Source of the DNA: JBCCOW01 sp038749105
Lineage (GTDB): Bacteria > Planctomycetota > Phycisphaerae > Phycisphaerales > Phycisphaeraceae
Reading direction: 5' to 3'
Length of the DNA: 64,000 nt
Assembly (NCBI GenBank): GCA_038749105.1
Contig: JBCDIM010000011.1
Location: 14,848 to 78,847, forward strand
Made by a program: the position numbers and the translations under genes. Positions 16,663 to 24,836 of the stretch are shown here, one piece after another (positions within the stretch are counted from its first letter, which is position 1; every line of letters starts with the position of its first letter). The notes beneath the pieces were generated by a model. The model was not told the origin of the DNA, did not search any database, and was given only the letters and a program-made list of their open reading frames with translations.

Positions 16663-18057
16663 CTAGACGCTGGGGGGTGGCGTCGCGGGTCGGCCCGAAG
16701 CGTTGGCCTGGGTGATCTGCTGCTGGGCCTGCTGCACGTGGTGGGCCAGGGCGCTGAGCTGGGCGGCGGTGGTCTGGAAATCCAGGGGCTGATCGCCGCG
16801 GCCCTGTTTGAGCAGCGTGTCGATCGCGGGCTTGCAGGCGATGGCGAGGTCGGCTTCGGGGTTGGAGCCGGGGGCGTAGGCACCGATGTTCAGCAGGTCT
16901 TCGACGTCGCGGTAGGCGGCAAGGAGCTGGACGACGAGCTGACGGGCGAGCTGGTGTTCGTGGGTGGAGACGTCTTCGGCGAGGCGGGAGATGGAGCCGA
17001 GCACATCGATGGCGGGGTAGTGACCCTTCTCGGCGAGCTTGCGGTCAAGGAGCAGGTGGCCGTCGAGGACGCCGCGGCAGGCGTCGGCGACGGGCTCGTC
17101 GAAGTCGTTGCCCTCGACGAGGACGGAGTAGACGCCGGTGATGGAGCCGGTGTGGGTGCGGCCGGAGCGTTCCATCAGGGTGGGCAGGAGGGCGAAGACC
17201 GAGGGGGGGAAGCCGCGGGTGGCGGGGGGTTCGCCGGAGGCGAGCCCGACCTGGCGTTGGGCCTGGGCGAAGCGGGTGACGGAGTCCATGATGAGCAGGA
17301 CGTCGAGGCCCTGATCGCGGAAGTGTTCGGCGATGGTGGCGGCGGTCTTGGCGGCCCGAATACGCAGCAGCGGCGGGTCGTCGGAGGTGGCAGCGACGAC
17401 AACGGAGCGGGCCCGGCCTTGTTCGCCAAGGGTCTTATCGAGGAAATCGCGGACTTCTCGGCCGCGTTCCCCGATGAGAGCGATGACGGTGACGTCGGCG
17501 GCGGTGTGCTTGGCGATGGAGCCGAGGAGGGTGGACTTACCGACGCCGGGGGCGGCGAAGACGCCGATGCGTTGGCCCTTGCCGAGCGGGGTGATGGCAT
17601 CGATAGCGCGGACGCCGGTGCCCAATGGCTGGTCGATAAGGGGTCGTGTGAGCGGGTCGATCGGTTGAGGGTCAATGGGGCGTTGCCCGGTGTCTCGGAG
17701 GGGCCCGAGGGAGTCGATGGGCTCGCCCTTGCCGTTGAGGACTCGGCCGAGGAGCGGGGTGCCGACGGGGGCCGTCTGGGTGGGGTGGTGGACGACGGCG
17801 TGGTCGCCGGGGCAGACGCCGGTGGTCGCGGCCAGGGGCAACGCGATGGCGTCCTGTCGGTCGAAACCAACGATCTGGGCGGGGATGGGGGCGGACTGTC
17901 GCTTGCTGGCGCGGGGATGGATGTGGATCTCGGCACCGATGGGGGCGGGCATAGCCGCGATGCGGAGGGCCAGGCCGCGCACTTCTTTCACGGTGCCGCG
18001 CAGCTCTGGCGCGGTAGCGGCTTCAAGGGTCTGCATGGGCTCGTCGAGAACGGGCAT
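16663..18057 (-). CDS. fliI: FliI, flagellum-specific ATPase
   Basis: F1-beta-like ATPase that energises export with FliH and FliJ. The Walker A motif AAPGVGKSTLLG lies near residue 165, Walker B in LDVLLIMDSVTRFAQAQRQV, and the family-specific RGFPPSVFALLPTLMERSGR loop follows. The ATG at 18057 (MPVLDEPMQTLE) is chosen over an in-frame TTG at 18087. The length is 464 aa. It is preceded by fliH and followed by fliJ. Confidence 0.96.
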   Translation of the reverse strand: MPVLDEPMQTLEAATAPELRGTVKEVRGLALRIAAMPAPIGAEIHIHPRASKRQSAPIPAQIVGFDRQDAIALPLAATTGVCPGDHAVVHHPTQTAPVGTPLLGRVLNGKGEPIDSLGPLRDTGQRPIDPQPIDPLTRPLIDQPLGTGVRAIDAITPLGKGQRIGVFAAPGVGKSTLLGSIAKHTAADVTVIALIGERGREVRDFLDKTLGEQGRARSVVVAATSDDPPLLRIRAAKTAATIAEHFRDQGLDVLLIMDSVTRFAQAQRQVGLASGEPPATRGFPPSVFALLPTLMERSGRTHTGSITGVYSVLVEGNDFDEPVADACRGVLDGHLLLDRKLAEKGHYPAIDVLGSISRLAEDVSTHEHQLARQLVVQLLAAYRDVEDLLNIGAYAPGSNPEADLAIACKPAIDTLLKQGRGDQPLDFQTTAAQLSALAHHVQQAQQQITQANASGRPATPPPSV

Positions 18058-18159
18058 CGTGGTGTCTTTCTGCAACGGGGGTGCCAAGGGGACAGGCCGC
18101 AGGGCGTGGACGCTGCGGTTTGGATCGGATCGGATCGGGTGAAGAACGAATCGGTAGGG

Positions 18160-18963
18160 TCACGCCGGGATGGAAGGCGGCGGGTCTTCGAGGGGCGGTT
18201 CGGGCTCGGCCGACGGGTCGGCAGCCGCGTCGGTTTGGACGGTGGGCTCTGGCTGCGGCTCTTCTTCGCCGGGCGGGAGGATCAGGTCGGTGAGGCGTCG
18301 GGTCTGGGTTTCGATGGAGGCGTCGATACGCCCATCGCCGAAGTGGAGGACACAGCCGCCCGGGCTGATCGTTTCATCATCAACGAGCTTGACGTGCTTG
18401 ATGTGCTCCGCGTGAGCGAGGATGCCGGGCAGGGCCTGTGTGAGGTTGTCGCGGTCGAGCGGGTGCAGGTGGACGGCGACATCCAGGGGCTCGAGGACAT
18501 ACTCGAGGGCGTTGGCGACCTGGTCGGTAATCACGTTTTCGTCGATCTCGACGATACGGTGGGTGACTTTCTCGGCAAAGCGGAGGGCGAACCGCAGGAT
18601 GGACTCGCTTGCGCTGCGCTGGAGGTCGCGGCGGAACGCGTCGAGGCGGGTCGTGGTGTCAGCCCAAGCGTCGGTGAGGTTCTGGAGCTGCTCTTGCCAT
18701 TGGGCCAGGGCCTGTTCCTGGCCGTCTTTCTGGCCCTGATCGAGGCCTTGGGCATGGCCCTGCTCGCGGCCTTCTTCGAGGCCTTGGCCGCGGGCTTCTT
18801 CGATGAGCTTGGCGGCCTTGGCTTCGGCGTCGGCGAGGATCTGCTGGGCATGGGCTTCGGCGGCCATGCGGAGCTTGGCGGCCTGAGCCCCGAGGTCACC
18901 CAGATCGAGGACGACGGCCTGCTTGATGGCGGGTGCGGCGGCTTGTGCTTTGAGGAGTGGCAT
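18160..18963 (-). CDS. fliH: FliH, negative regulator of the FliI ATPase
   Basis: Peripheral stator of the export ATPase. After a short start (MPLLKAQAAAPAIKQ) there is an alanine-rich coiled coil with the FliH-type repeats GLEEGREQGHAQGLDQGQ (GxxxG pattern, about residues 60-80). The globular domain (LRFALRFAEKVTHRIVEID, then ISPGGCVLHFGDGRIDASIE) follows, with an acidic/proline tail of about 35 residues. The ATG at 18963 is preferred to a TTG at 18990, which lies inside a palindromic repeat. Confidence 0.92.
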   Translation of the reverse strand: MPLLKAQAAAPAIKQAVVLDLGDLGAQAAKLRMAAEAHAQQILADAEAKAAKLIEEARGQGLEEGREQGHAQGLDQGQKDGQEQALAQWQEQLQNLTDAWADTTTRLDAFRRDLQRSASESILRFALRFAEKVTHRIVEIDENVITDQVANALEYVLEPLDVAVHLHPLDRDNLTQALPGILAHAEHIKHVKLVDDETISPGGCVLHFGDGRIDASIETQTRRLTDLILPPGEEEPQPEPTVQTDAAADPSAEPEPPLEDPPPSIPA

Positions 18964-18981
18964 GAGTTTGCGGGGATCATG

Positions 18982-19010
18982 GCGGGACAAACCCCGCCGT
19001 TAAACGGGGG
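18982..19010 (-). repeat. GC hairpin repeat, family E, between fliG and fliH
   Basis: The minus strand reads CGTTTAACGGCGGGGTTTGT then CCCGC, the same head and hairpin as the copies at 14043 and 26424. It starts about 9 bp after the fliG stop and ends about 20 bp before the fliH start. It could attenuate or process the transcript; no T-tract terminator is present. Confidence 0.75.
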
Positions 19011-19018
19011 GCATGGGC

Positions 19019-20056
19019 CTAAACGACGACGTCGCCGTCGCCGCCGCGGCCGGTGATGATGATCTCGCCGGCGTCTTCGAGGCGGCGGACGATGTCGACG
19101 ATGCGTTGCTGGGCGGTCTCGACGTCGGAGACGCGGACGGGGCCCATGAATTCCATATCTTCCTGGATGAGCGTGGCGGCCCGCTCGGACATGTTGCCGA
19201 AGATCTTGTCCTTGAGGTCGTCGGAGGCGGTCTTGAGGGCGAGGGCCAGCTCGTCGTTCTCGACCTCTTTGAGGACGGCCTGGATGCCCTTGTCATCGAC
19301 CAGCAGGATGTCCTCGAAGACGAACATGAGCCGGCGGATCTCTTCGACCAGGTCGGGGTCCTCGGCTTCGAGGCCTTCCATGATCGACTTCTCGGTGGTG
19401 CGATCGACGAGGTTGAGCATCTCGGCGACGGTGTCGACACCGCCGATCTTCTCGAAGGACTGGTTGAGCATGTTGGCGAGGCGGGCCTCGAGGCCACGTT
19501 CGACCTCGTGGATCACCTCGGGGTTGGTGTGCTCCATATTGGCGACACGCTTGACCACCTCGATCTGCTTGGGTGTAGGCAGGCCGCCGAGGATTTCGGA
19601 GGCCTTGTGGTAGGCCATGTGCGAGACGATCAGCGCGATGGTCTGGGGGTGCTCGTCCTGGATGAAGGTCAGCAGGTTCTGCGACTCGGCCTTCTGCAGG
19701 AATGCGAAGGGGGTCTTGCGGACCTGCTGAGAGATCTGCTGGAGGATGCGTTCGGCCTCGTCTTTGGGCAGAGAGCCAAGCAGGAGCTTGCGGGCGTAGT
19801 CGAGGCCGCCCTCGCGGGCCCATGACTGGGCCACGGCGAGGTCGTAGAACTCTTTGAGCACCGCATCGCGGACATCTTCGGGGATGCGCCCGGCGGAGGC
19901 GAGCTCCCGGGTGATCTCTTCAACGGTGCGGTTGGGCAGCTGCTGGAGGAGCAGGGTGGAAGCCTGGGCGTCGAGGGCGAGCAAGAGGATGGCGGCTTTT
20001 TTCGAGCCGATCATCTCGTCGAGGTCTTCGGGTTTGAGCGTGGGGCCAGCGGGCAT
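19019..20056 (-). CDS. fliG: FliG, flagellar motor switch protein
   Basis: Rotor protein linking the MS-ring to the stators. The length is 345 aa with all three armadillo-like domains: the N-terminal part (GSKKAAILLLALDAQ), the middle domain with the EHPQ motif (DEHPQTIALIVSHM), and the C-terminal torque helix with charged residues in LKTASDDLKDKIFGNMSERA. It sits between fliF and fliH as in most flagellar clusters. It is complete and without anomalies. Confidence 0.97.
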   Translation of the reverse strand: MPAGPTLKPEDLDEMIGSKKAAILLLALDAQASTLLLQQLPNRTVEEITRELASAGRIPEDVRDAVLKEFYDLAVAQSWAREGGLDYARKLLLGSLPKDEAERILQQISQQVRKTPFAFLQKAESQNLLTFIQDEHPQTIALIVSHMAYHKASEILGGLPTPKQIEVVKRVANMEHTNPEVIHEVERGLEARLANMLNQSFEKIGGVDTVAEMLNLVDRTTEKSIMEGLEAEDPDLVEEIRRLMFVFEDILLVDDKGIQAVLKEVENDELALALKTASDDLKDKIFGNMSERAATLIQEDMEFMGPVRVSDVETAQQRIVDIVRRLEDAGEIIITGRGGDGDVVV

Positions 20057-20095
20057 GGGGTGGCTGTTTGCTGCGGGGGGTTAAAGCATCCGGTT

Positions 20096-20134
20096 GGCCG
20101 AGTGCAGTGCCAGGCAGAGCCTGGGGACTAATGG
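20096..20134 (-). repeat. GC hairpin repeat, family B, between fliF and fliG
   Basis: The plus-strand pattern GGCCGAGTGC, then a hairpin around GGCAGAGCC, then GGGGACTAATGG. Related copies occur at 25483-25522 (inside the sensor kinase gene) and 44219-44255 (after rfbA). The copy ends 5 bp before the fliF stop codon, so it lies just downstream of fliF in the transcript. Confidence 0.75.
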
Positions 20135-20138
20135 TTGG

Positions 20139-21761
20139 CTACTCCTCGAGGTCGACCCACTTGTTCAGAAGGGTGCCGGCCTCTTCGGGGTTGGCCTTGA
20201 TGAGTTCGCTGATCTGGTCGGCCATCTTGCGGGCACGGAGCTCGGACTCGTCGAGCTCGACGCCTTCCATGCCGGTGTCGACCTCTTCGACCTCGCCCAG
20301 CAGATCGTCATCAGCAGGCAGGGCCGGGGGCAGTCCTGCGAGTTCTTCGACGGAGGGCAGGGTCTCGCGTTGAGTGGCTTTGCGGGTGAGGTAGAACATC
20401 AGACCGAGGGCGGCGATGCCCAGGACGCCGGCGGTGACGACGCCGGTCGAGATGCCGGCATCGGAGAGGACGGCACCGATGCCGGAGCCCGCGACCTCGA
20501 CCTCGACAACCGGGTCGTAGTGCATGGCGACAGCAATCTGGGGCTCGACCTCGGCGGCCACCTGGGGCTTGATCTGGTTCTCGATCTTGACCAGCTCGGC
20601 GTCGATGATGGGCTGGAGGTCGGCGTCGCTGGGGGCCTCAACCTCGGGCTGCTGGGCCCGCATGACGTTGACGAAGTAGCTGCGGGGGATGGAGATCGAG
20701 ACGTTGATCTGCTGGATCTGCAGGCCGTAGGACTTGACGTTCTGGCGGGCGATGACGGGGTTGACCGAGAGGCGGTCCTCGGTGATCTCTTCCTCCATAG
20801 AGCGGGCGACGCCGCCGCCGCCGTCGATGGTGGCCCCAACATTGGAGCGGACGCCGGGCTCGCCGCCGTTTTCGAAGTCGGTGTCCTTTCGGCTTTCGGT
20901 CCGGGTCATGAGGACGGGCTGATCGGGGGCGAGCTCGACGTTGGCCGAGGTCTTCTCCTTGATGTTGTCGGTACGGACGCGGACGGTCACGATCGCGCCG
21001 CGGACGAAGCGGAGGTGGTCGACGAGCTTGTCGCGGTGGTACTTCTCTTTGAGACGGATGGCCTCTTGGGCGTCGGTGGGGTTGGCGTCGTTGGGGTCAC
21101 CGACGGAGTGGGCCTGGTTGGTGTTGCCGTCGACGACCTGGACGTCCTGAGGCTTGAGCTCGGCGACGGCGCCGGAGACGAGACCGGCCACCGCGGCGAC
21201 AAGGTTCTTGCTGACTGGTCGGCCGGCCTGCATGCGGACGACGACGGAAGCCGACGGGTCGCTGTGGGTGTTGCCGAAGCCCTTGCGGTCGGGGTAGTCG
21301 ACAACGACGTGGGCGTCGTCGACGTTGTTCATCTTCCGGATGACGCGGGAGAGGAAGGTCTGCTTGGCGATGAGCATCCGCTGGGTGTTCTGCTTGTCGT
21401 TGGTGAACATGGACTGTTCGGAGACGAGCTGATTGAACGCGTCGGCGGCGTTGGCGGCGAGCAGGTTGTTGGCAGCGAGGGTCGCCAGGGCGTCCTCACG
21501 CTGGTCGGCGGGGACGGTGATGACGGCCCCCTCCTGGGCGGCGTCGATGCCGGCGGTGCGGAGCTGGGAGAGGACCTCGGCGGACTGGCCCTCGGCGAAG
21601 TTGGAAACGGGAACGCGGTCGCTGCCGTAGGCCGTAACGATGAGGATGCCCGCCACCATCACGAGGATGACCAGCACCGCCCCGATGAGGAACTTGGTGC
21701 TCAGGGACAGGTCGCCCAGCTGGGCCTTGATCTGAAGGGCTTGCTTCTTGAGGAAGTCCAA
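20139..21761 (-). CDS. fliF: FliF, MS-ring protein
   Basis: Builds the membrane-embedded base of the motor (540 aa). The first membrane helix lies at about residues 22-45 (KFLIGAVLVILVMVAGILIV). The periplasmic ring-building motifs include LATLAANNLLAANAADAF and DDAHVVVDYPDRKGFG, and a second helix at about 435-460 is followed by the cytoplasmic tail. The tail ends in ISELIKANPEEAGTLLNKWV, the conserved FliG-binding helix. It follows fliE. Confidence 0.97.
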   Translation of the reverse strand: MDFLKKQALQIKAQLGDLSLSTKFLIGAVLVILVMVAGILIVTAYGSDRVPVSNFAEGQSAEVLSQLRTAGIDAAQEGAVITVPADQREDALATLAANNLLAANAADAFNQLVSEQSMFTNDKQNTQRMLIAKQTFLSRVIRKMNNVDDAHVVVDYPDRKGFGNTHSDPSASVVVRMQAGRPVSKNLVAAVAGLVSGAVAELKPQDVQVVDGNTNQAHSVGDPNDANPTDAQEAIRLKEKYHRDKLVDHLRFVRGAIVTVRVRTDNIKEKTSANVELAPDQPVLMTRTESRKDTDFENGGEPGVRSNVGATIDGGGGVARSMEEEITEDRLSVNPVIARQNVKSYGLQIQQINVSISIPRSYFVNVMRAQQPEVEAPSDADLQPIIDAELVKIENQIKPQVAAEVEPQIAVAMHYDPVVEVEVAGSGIGAVLSDAGISTGVVTAGVLGIAALGLMFYLTRKATQRETLPSVEELAGLPPALPADDDLLGEVEEVDTGMEGVELDESELRARKMADQISELIKANPEEAGTLLNKWVDLEE

Positions 21762-21810
21762 GGTCGGCCTCCATGCCGAGGGGGGTGGACGGGATGGGTC
21801 TGGACGGCGT

Positions 21811-21825
21811 CACGGCTCCGCCGTG
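21811..21825. repeat. Short hairpin, family C, upstream of fliF
   Basis: CACGGC-TCC-GCCGTG forms a 6-bp stem with a 3-nt loop in the 182-bp fliE-fliF gap (21762-21943). Similar CACGG/CCGTG hairpins occur in the sensor kinase gene (25776-25805) and in the parvulin-like lipoprotein gene (63021-63043). No gene is supported in this gap. Confidence 0.55.
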
Positions 21826-21943
21826 GGTGATGCGTACAGGCGCTTCTTGCGCAGTGATTAAGGCATCGGCTGCGCGGTGGCTGCAGGCTTAATTGTTGTG
21901 AGGGGTGGGGGTAAGGCGGGCGGCCAAGAGGCCGCGTGGGCCG

Positions 21944-22249
21944 TTAGACGCGGATCTGCTTCACTTCTTCGTAAGCATCCATCATCTTGTTGCGGACCTG
22001 CAGGAGCATCTGGAAGGCGACGTCGGCCTTCTGCTTCGCCATCAGGACCGAGTCCATGTCGTCGCGCTTGCCGGCGGCGAGGTCCTCGATCGCCATATCC
22101 GCTTCCTGCTGGAGGGTATTGACCTGCTCGATGTTCTTCATCATCAGCTCCTTAAAGCTGGGGCCCTGGATGGGGGCGCTGGCGTCGAGGGGCTTGATGG
22201 GCTGGAGGCCGGGGGTCGAGCTGCCGGGGATGAGGCCGAGGGGGTCCAT
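21944..22249 (-). CDS. fliE: FliE, MS-ring/rod junction protein
   Basis: A 101-residue export substrate that joins the MS-ring to the proximal rod. Family features are FKELMMKNIEQVNTLQQEAD in the middle and the C-terminal helix MAKQKADVAFQMLLQVRNKM then MDAYEEVKQIRV. It follows flgB and flgC in the usual order. No strong ribosome-binding site is visible, which is common in this cluster. Confidence 0.95.
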   Translation of the reverse strand: MDPLGLIPGSSTPGLQPIKPLDASAPIQGPSFKELMMKNIEQVNTLQQEADMAIEDLAAGKRDDMDSVLMAKQKADVAFQMLLQVRNKMMDAYEEVKQIRV

Positions 22250-22294
22250 GGTGAAGAAATTAGGCGTTGGGATTCAGGGTTGGATAAGTTTCAC

Positions 22295-22699
22295 CTACGC
22301 CATCAGGCGGAGGGAAGTGCGGATCATCGACTTGGTGGCTTCGGCGGCGGCGATGTTGGCCTCGTAGGCACGGCTGGCGGTGAGCATGTTGATCTGCTCG
22401 GTGATGGAGTCGATGTTGGGGAACTTGACGTAGCCCTTGTCGTCGGCGAGCGGGTGCTTGGGCATGTACTTGAGCTTGAACGGGCGTTGGTCTTCTTGGA
22501 TCTCGCGGACGTGGACGCCGGTCTTGGAGCCGGTGGCGGGGTCGCCGGGGGCGAAGACGGCGATGCGTCGGCGGAACGGGTTGTTCTCGCCGTTCTCGTC
22601 CTGGATCGCCCGGGCGTTGGCGAGGTTGGCGGCGTAGACGGTCGCGCGGGTTCGCTCGGCGACGAGGGCAGAAGTCGAGGTGTCGAGTGCGCCAAACAT
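22295..22699 (-). CDS. flgC: FlgC, proximal rod protein
   Basis: A 134-residue rod protein. The N-terminal half has the rod-family pattern with NLANA and RRRIAVFAP. The C-terminus contains YMPKHPLADDKGYVKFPNID, then ITEQINMLTASRAYEANIAA, the hallmark FlgC end. Start MFGALDTSTSAL. It is complete and adjacent to flgB and fliE. Confidence 0.95.
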   Translation of the reverse strand: MFGALDTSTSALVAERTRATVYAANLANARAIQDENGENNPFRRRIAVFAPGDPATGSKTGVHVREIQEDQRPFKLKYMPKHPLADDKGYVKFPNIDSITEQINMLTASRAYEANIAAAEATKSMIRTSLRLMA

Positions 22700-22727
22700 G
22701 GTGGTTACGGGGTGGGGTTAAGTGTGT

Positions 22728-23132
22728 CTAGATGCGTTCGCGGATGGCGGTGCGGAGCATGTCGAGCTGGTTCTTGTACATCTCGATGCCGGCGGAGTGG
22801 GTCAGGGCGTTTTCCGCGAGGGCCTGCATGGAGCGTTCGAGGTCGCGGTTGTTGCGGTCGTGGAACAGGATGTTCTCGTTGGTGTAGTCGGGCCGAGTGC
22901 CGAGCGTGTCACGCCCGAAGCTGAGCTGGTTGGAGTCCCGCAGGGCCAGGGGGCCACGGGTGGGGTTGGCCTGCCGGCGGCGGGCTTCGTGGGCCTCGGC
23001 GAGCCGGCTCTGGAACGACTCGACGTCGAGGTCCTTGGGGCGAAAGTTCGGGGTGGAAAGGTTCGCGGCGTTGTGGGCGAGGATGCGCTGACGCTCGCCG
23101 GTGAATTGCACCAGGCGCTCCAGGGTGGGCAT
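22728..23132 (-). CDS. flgB: FlgB, proximal rod protein
   Basis: Rod protein with LERLVQFTGERQRILAHNAA followed by NLSTPNF, the family pattern, and the C-terminal AGIEMYKNQLDMLRTAIRE helix. The start is taken at 23132 (MPTLERLVQF): a Shine-Dalgarno GGAG lies 4-5 nt before this ATG, and a sigma-54 promoter at 23175-23191 predicts a transcript start near 23164. That puts the alternative ATG at 23162 at the very 5' end without a ribosome site. The length is 134 aa from the chosen start. It is the first gene of the basal-body operon. Confidence 0.93.
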   Translation of the reverse strand: MPTLERLVQFTGERQRILAHNAANLSTPNFRPKDLDVESFQSRLAEAHEARRRQANPTRGPLALRDSNQLSFGRDTLGTRPDYTNENILFHDRNNRDLERSMQALAENALTHSAGIEMYKNQLDMLRTAIRERI

Positions 23133-23174
23133 CGCTCCAGAATCGGTCAGGCCGCGGATCATCAGGGTTTATCT

Positions 23175-23191
23175 AGCAAACGGGAAGCCAA
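23175..23191 (-). promoter_or_regulatory. Sigma-54 promoter of the flgB operon
   Basis: The minus strand reads TTGGCTTCCCGTTTGCT: TGGC at -24 and TTGC at -12 with the exact GG-N10-GC spacing required by RpoN. It lies in the 162-bp gap upstream of flgB (start 23132), directly downstream of a gene for an NtrC-type activator. The predicted start is near 23164, giving a leader of about 30 nt. Confidence 0.75.
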
Positions 23192-23294
23192 GTCGGTTTA
23201 CGGGTTTAGGTGGGCATTGAAGGCCGTTCTGTGTTTTCGGCGGTGCGCAAGACGTGCGCGGCTTTTGCGCGGTGACCGCGTGGGCCTTGCGCAG

Positions 23295-24836
23295 TCATAC
23301 GGATTGCGGGATCAAGTTGTCGGCCTTCCACTTCTTGAGCTTCAGGCCCAAGGTGCGGACACCGATGCCGAGCGCCTCGGCGGTGCGGGTGCGGTTGCCC
23401 CCGAAGCGGCTGAGGGTCTGAAGGATCTCCTGACGCTGGGTTTCTTCGAGCGGTCGGATCCCGGTGGTGGGCGGGGGTGCGGCGGGCACTGGGGCAACGG
23501 GAGCCGGGGCGGGGGCTTGGAGCGGCGGGCTGCCCAGTGGGGCTGCGGGGGGGGCCGCCCATGGCTGAAACCCGTGGGATTCCACGGGCATCGGTGCCGG
23601 AGCATGGGCAGGGGGTAGAGGCGCAACCAACCACGGCTTGAGCGTGGGTGCTGTGATGGTCTGACCACGGGTGAGAACGGAGGCCCGCTCGCAGATGTTC
23701 TGCAGCTCGCGGACGTTGCCGGGCCAGGAGTAGTCGGTCATCAGCTGGAGGGCGTCGGGGTGGAACCGCTTGGGCTCACGGTCTTCGCGGAGCCCGACCT
23801 GGGCGAGGAAGTGCTCGGCCAATAACGGGATGTCGGCGAGGCGGTCACGCAACGGAGGTAAAACCACGGGCAGCACGTTGAGCCGGTAGAACAGGTCTTG
23901 ACGGAACGAGCCGTCGGCAACCGAGCGGGTGAGGTCACGGTTGGTGGTCGCGATGACACGGACGTCGATCTGTTGGGTGGCGGACGAGCCGACACGCTCG
24001 AACTGGCCTTCCTGCAGGACGCGAAGGAGCTTGGCCTGGAGCTGCGGGCTGATCTCAGAGATCTCGTCGAGGAGGAGCGTGCCGCCGTCGGCGAGCTCGA
24101 ATCGGCCCTTGCGGAGCTGGTCGGCCCCGGTGAACGCGCCCTTTTCGTGGCCGAACAGTTCGGACTCCAGCAGCGAGCTGGAAAGGGCCGCACAGTTGAG
24201 GCAGAGCATCAGACGATCGCGGCGGGGCGAGTGGGCATGAATGGTGCGGGCGACGACTTCTTTACCCGCACCGGACTCGCCGTGGATCAGGACGGTGCCG
24301 TGGGAACCGGCGATCTGGTGGATCTGCTTGGCGAGGGTCTTCATCGCCGGGGACTTCCCGACCAGTGCGGGTGCGGGGTGGGACCGGACGGGGGGGAGCT
24401 CCGGGCTTCGGCTTGCCGACCTCGCCGGTGCGGGGGCCGGCGTGGTGGGGGTCGCGGAGGTCTTGGCAACACGCTGCTGTTCAACCGCCCGGCGGACCAC
24501 GCTGACGAGCTGGTCGGGCTCGAAGGGTTTCTGGATGAAGTCGAACGCGCCGTGCTTCATGGCTTCGACCGCGTCTTCGACGGTGCCGTAGGCGGTCATC
24601 AAGACCACGGGGAGCGTGGGGTTTGCGGTGTGGAGCTGGGCGAGGAGCTCGAGCCCGGTCATCTCGGGCATGCGGAGGTCAGTGACAACGGCGGCGGGGT
24701 GGTGCTTCTGGATGAGCTTGAGGGCGGCCTGCCCGTCGGCGGCGGCGACGATGGTGTAGCCGGCACGCTGGAGGGTGGTGGCGACGGCGTCGCGCATGGC
24801 TTGTTTGTCATCGACGACGAGGAGCTTGGTGGTCAT
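23295..24836 (-). CDS. FlgR-like sigma-54-dependent response regulator
   Basis: NtrC-family activator of 513 aa. The receiver domain (about 1-120) has the phosphoacceptor in VVTDLRMPEMTG and KPF near residue 104. A Pro/Ala linker follows, then an AAA+ domain (about 165-400) with Walker A HGESGAGKE, the sigma-54-contacting GAFTGA loop, and IATTNRDL. A second Pro-rich linker leads to a Fis-type DNA-binding helix-turn-helix (about 465-510, GGNRTRTAEALGIGVRTL). Its start overlaps the kinase stop by 4 bp. Position upstream of flgB and its sigma-54 promoter suggests it controls rod/hook genes, like FlgR/FleR. Confidence 0.93.
   Translation of the reverse strand: MTTKLLVVDDKQAMRDAVATTLQRAGYTIVAAADGQAALKLIQKHHPAAVVTDLRMPEMTGLELLAQLHTANPTLPVVLMTAYGTVEDAVEAMKHGAFDFIQKPFEPDQLVSVVRRAVEQQRVAKTSATPTTPAPAPARSASRSPELPPVRSHPAPALVGKSPAMKTLAKQIHQIAGSHGTVLIHGESGAGKEVVARTIHAHSPRRDRLMLCLNCAALSSSLLESELFGHEKGAFTGADQLRKGRFELADGGTLLLDEISEISPQLQAKLLRVLQEGQFERVGSSATQQIDVRVIATTNRDLTRSVADGSFRQDLFYRLNVLPVVLPPLRDRLADIPLLAEHFLAQVGLREDREPKRFHPDALQLMTDYSWPGNVRELQNICERASVLTRGQTITAPTLKPWLVAPLPPAHAPAPMPVESHGFQPWAAPPAAPLGSPPLQAPAPAPVAPVPAAPPPTTGIRPLEETQRQEILQTLSRFGGNRTRTAEALGIGVRTLGLKLKKWKADNLIPQSV

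Noticed and set aside
23230..23260. A second sigma-54-like site (CCGCGCAC...TTGC) upstream of flgB on the minus strand
   Set aside because: The -24 GG is missing at the right spacing; the site at 23175-23191 is clearly better.
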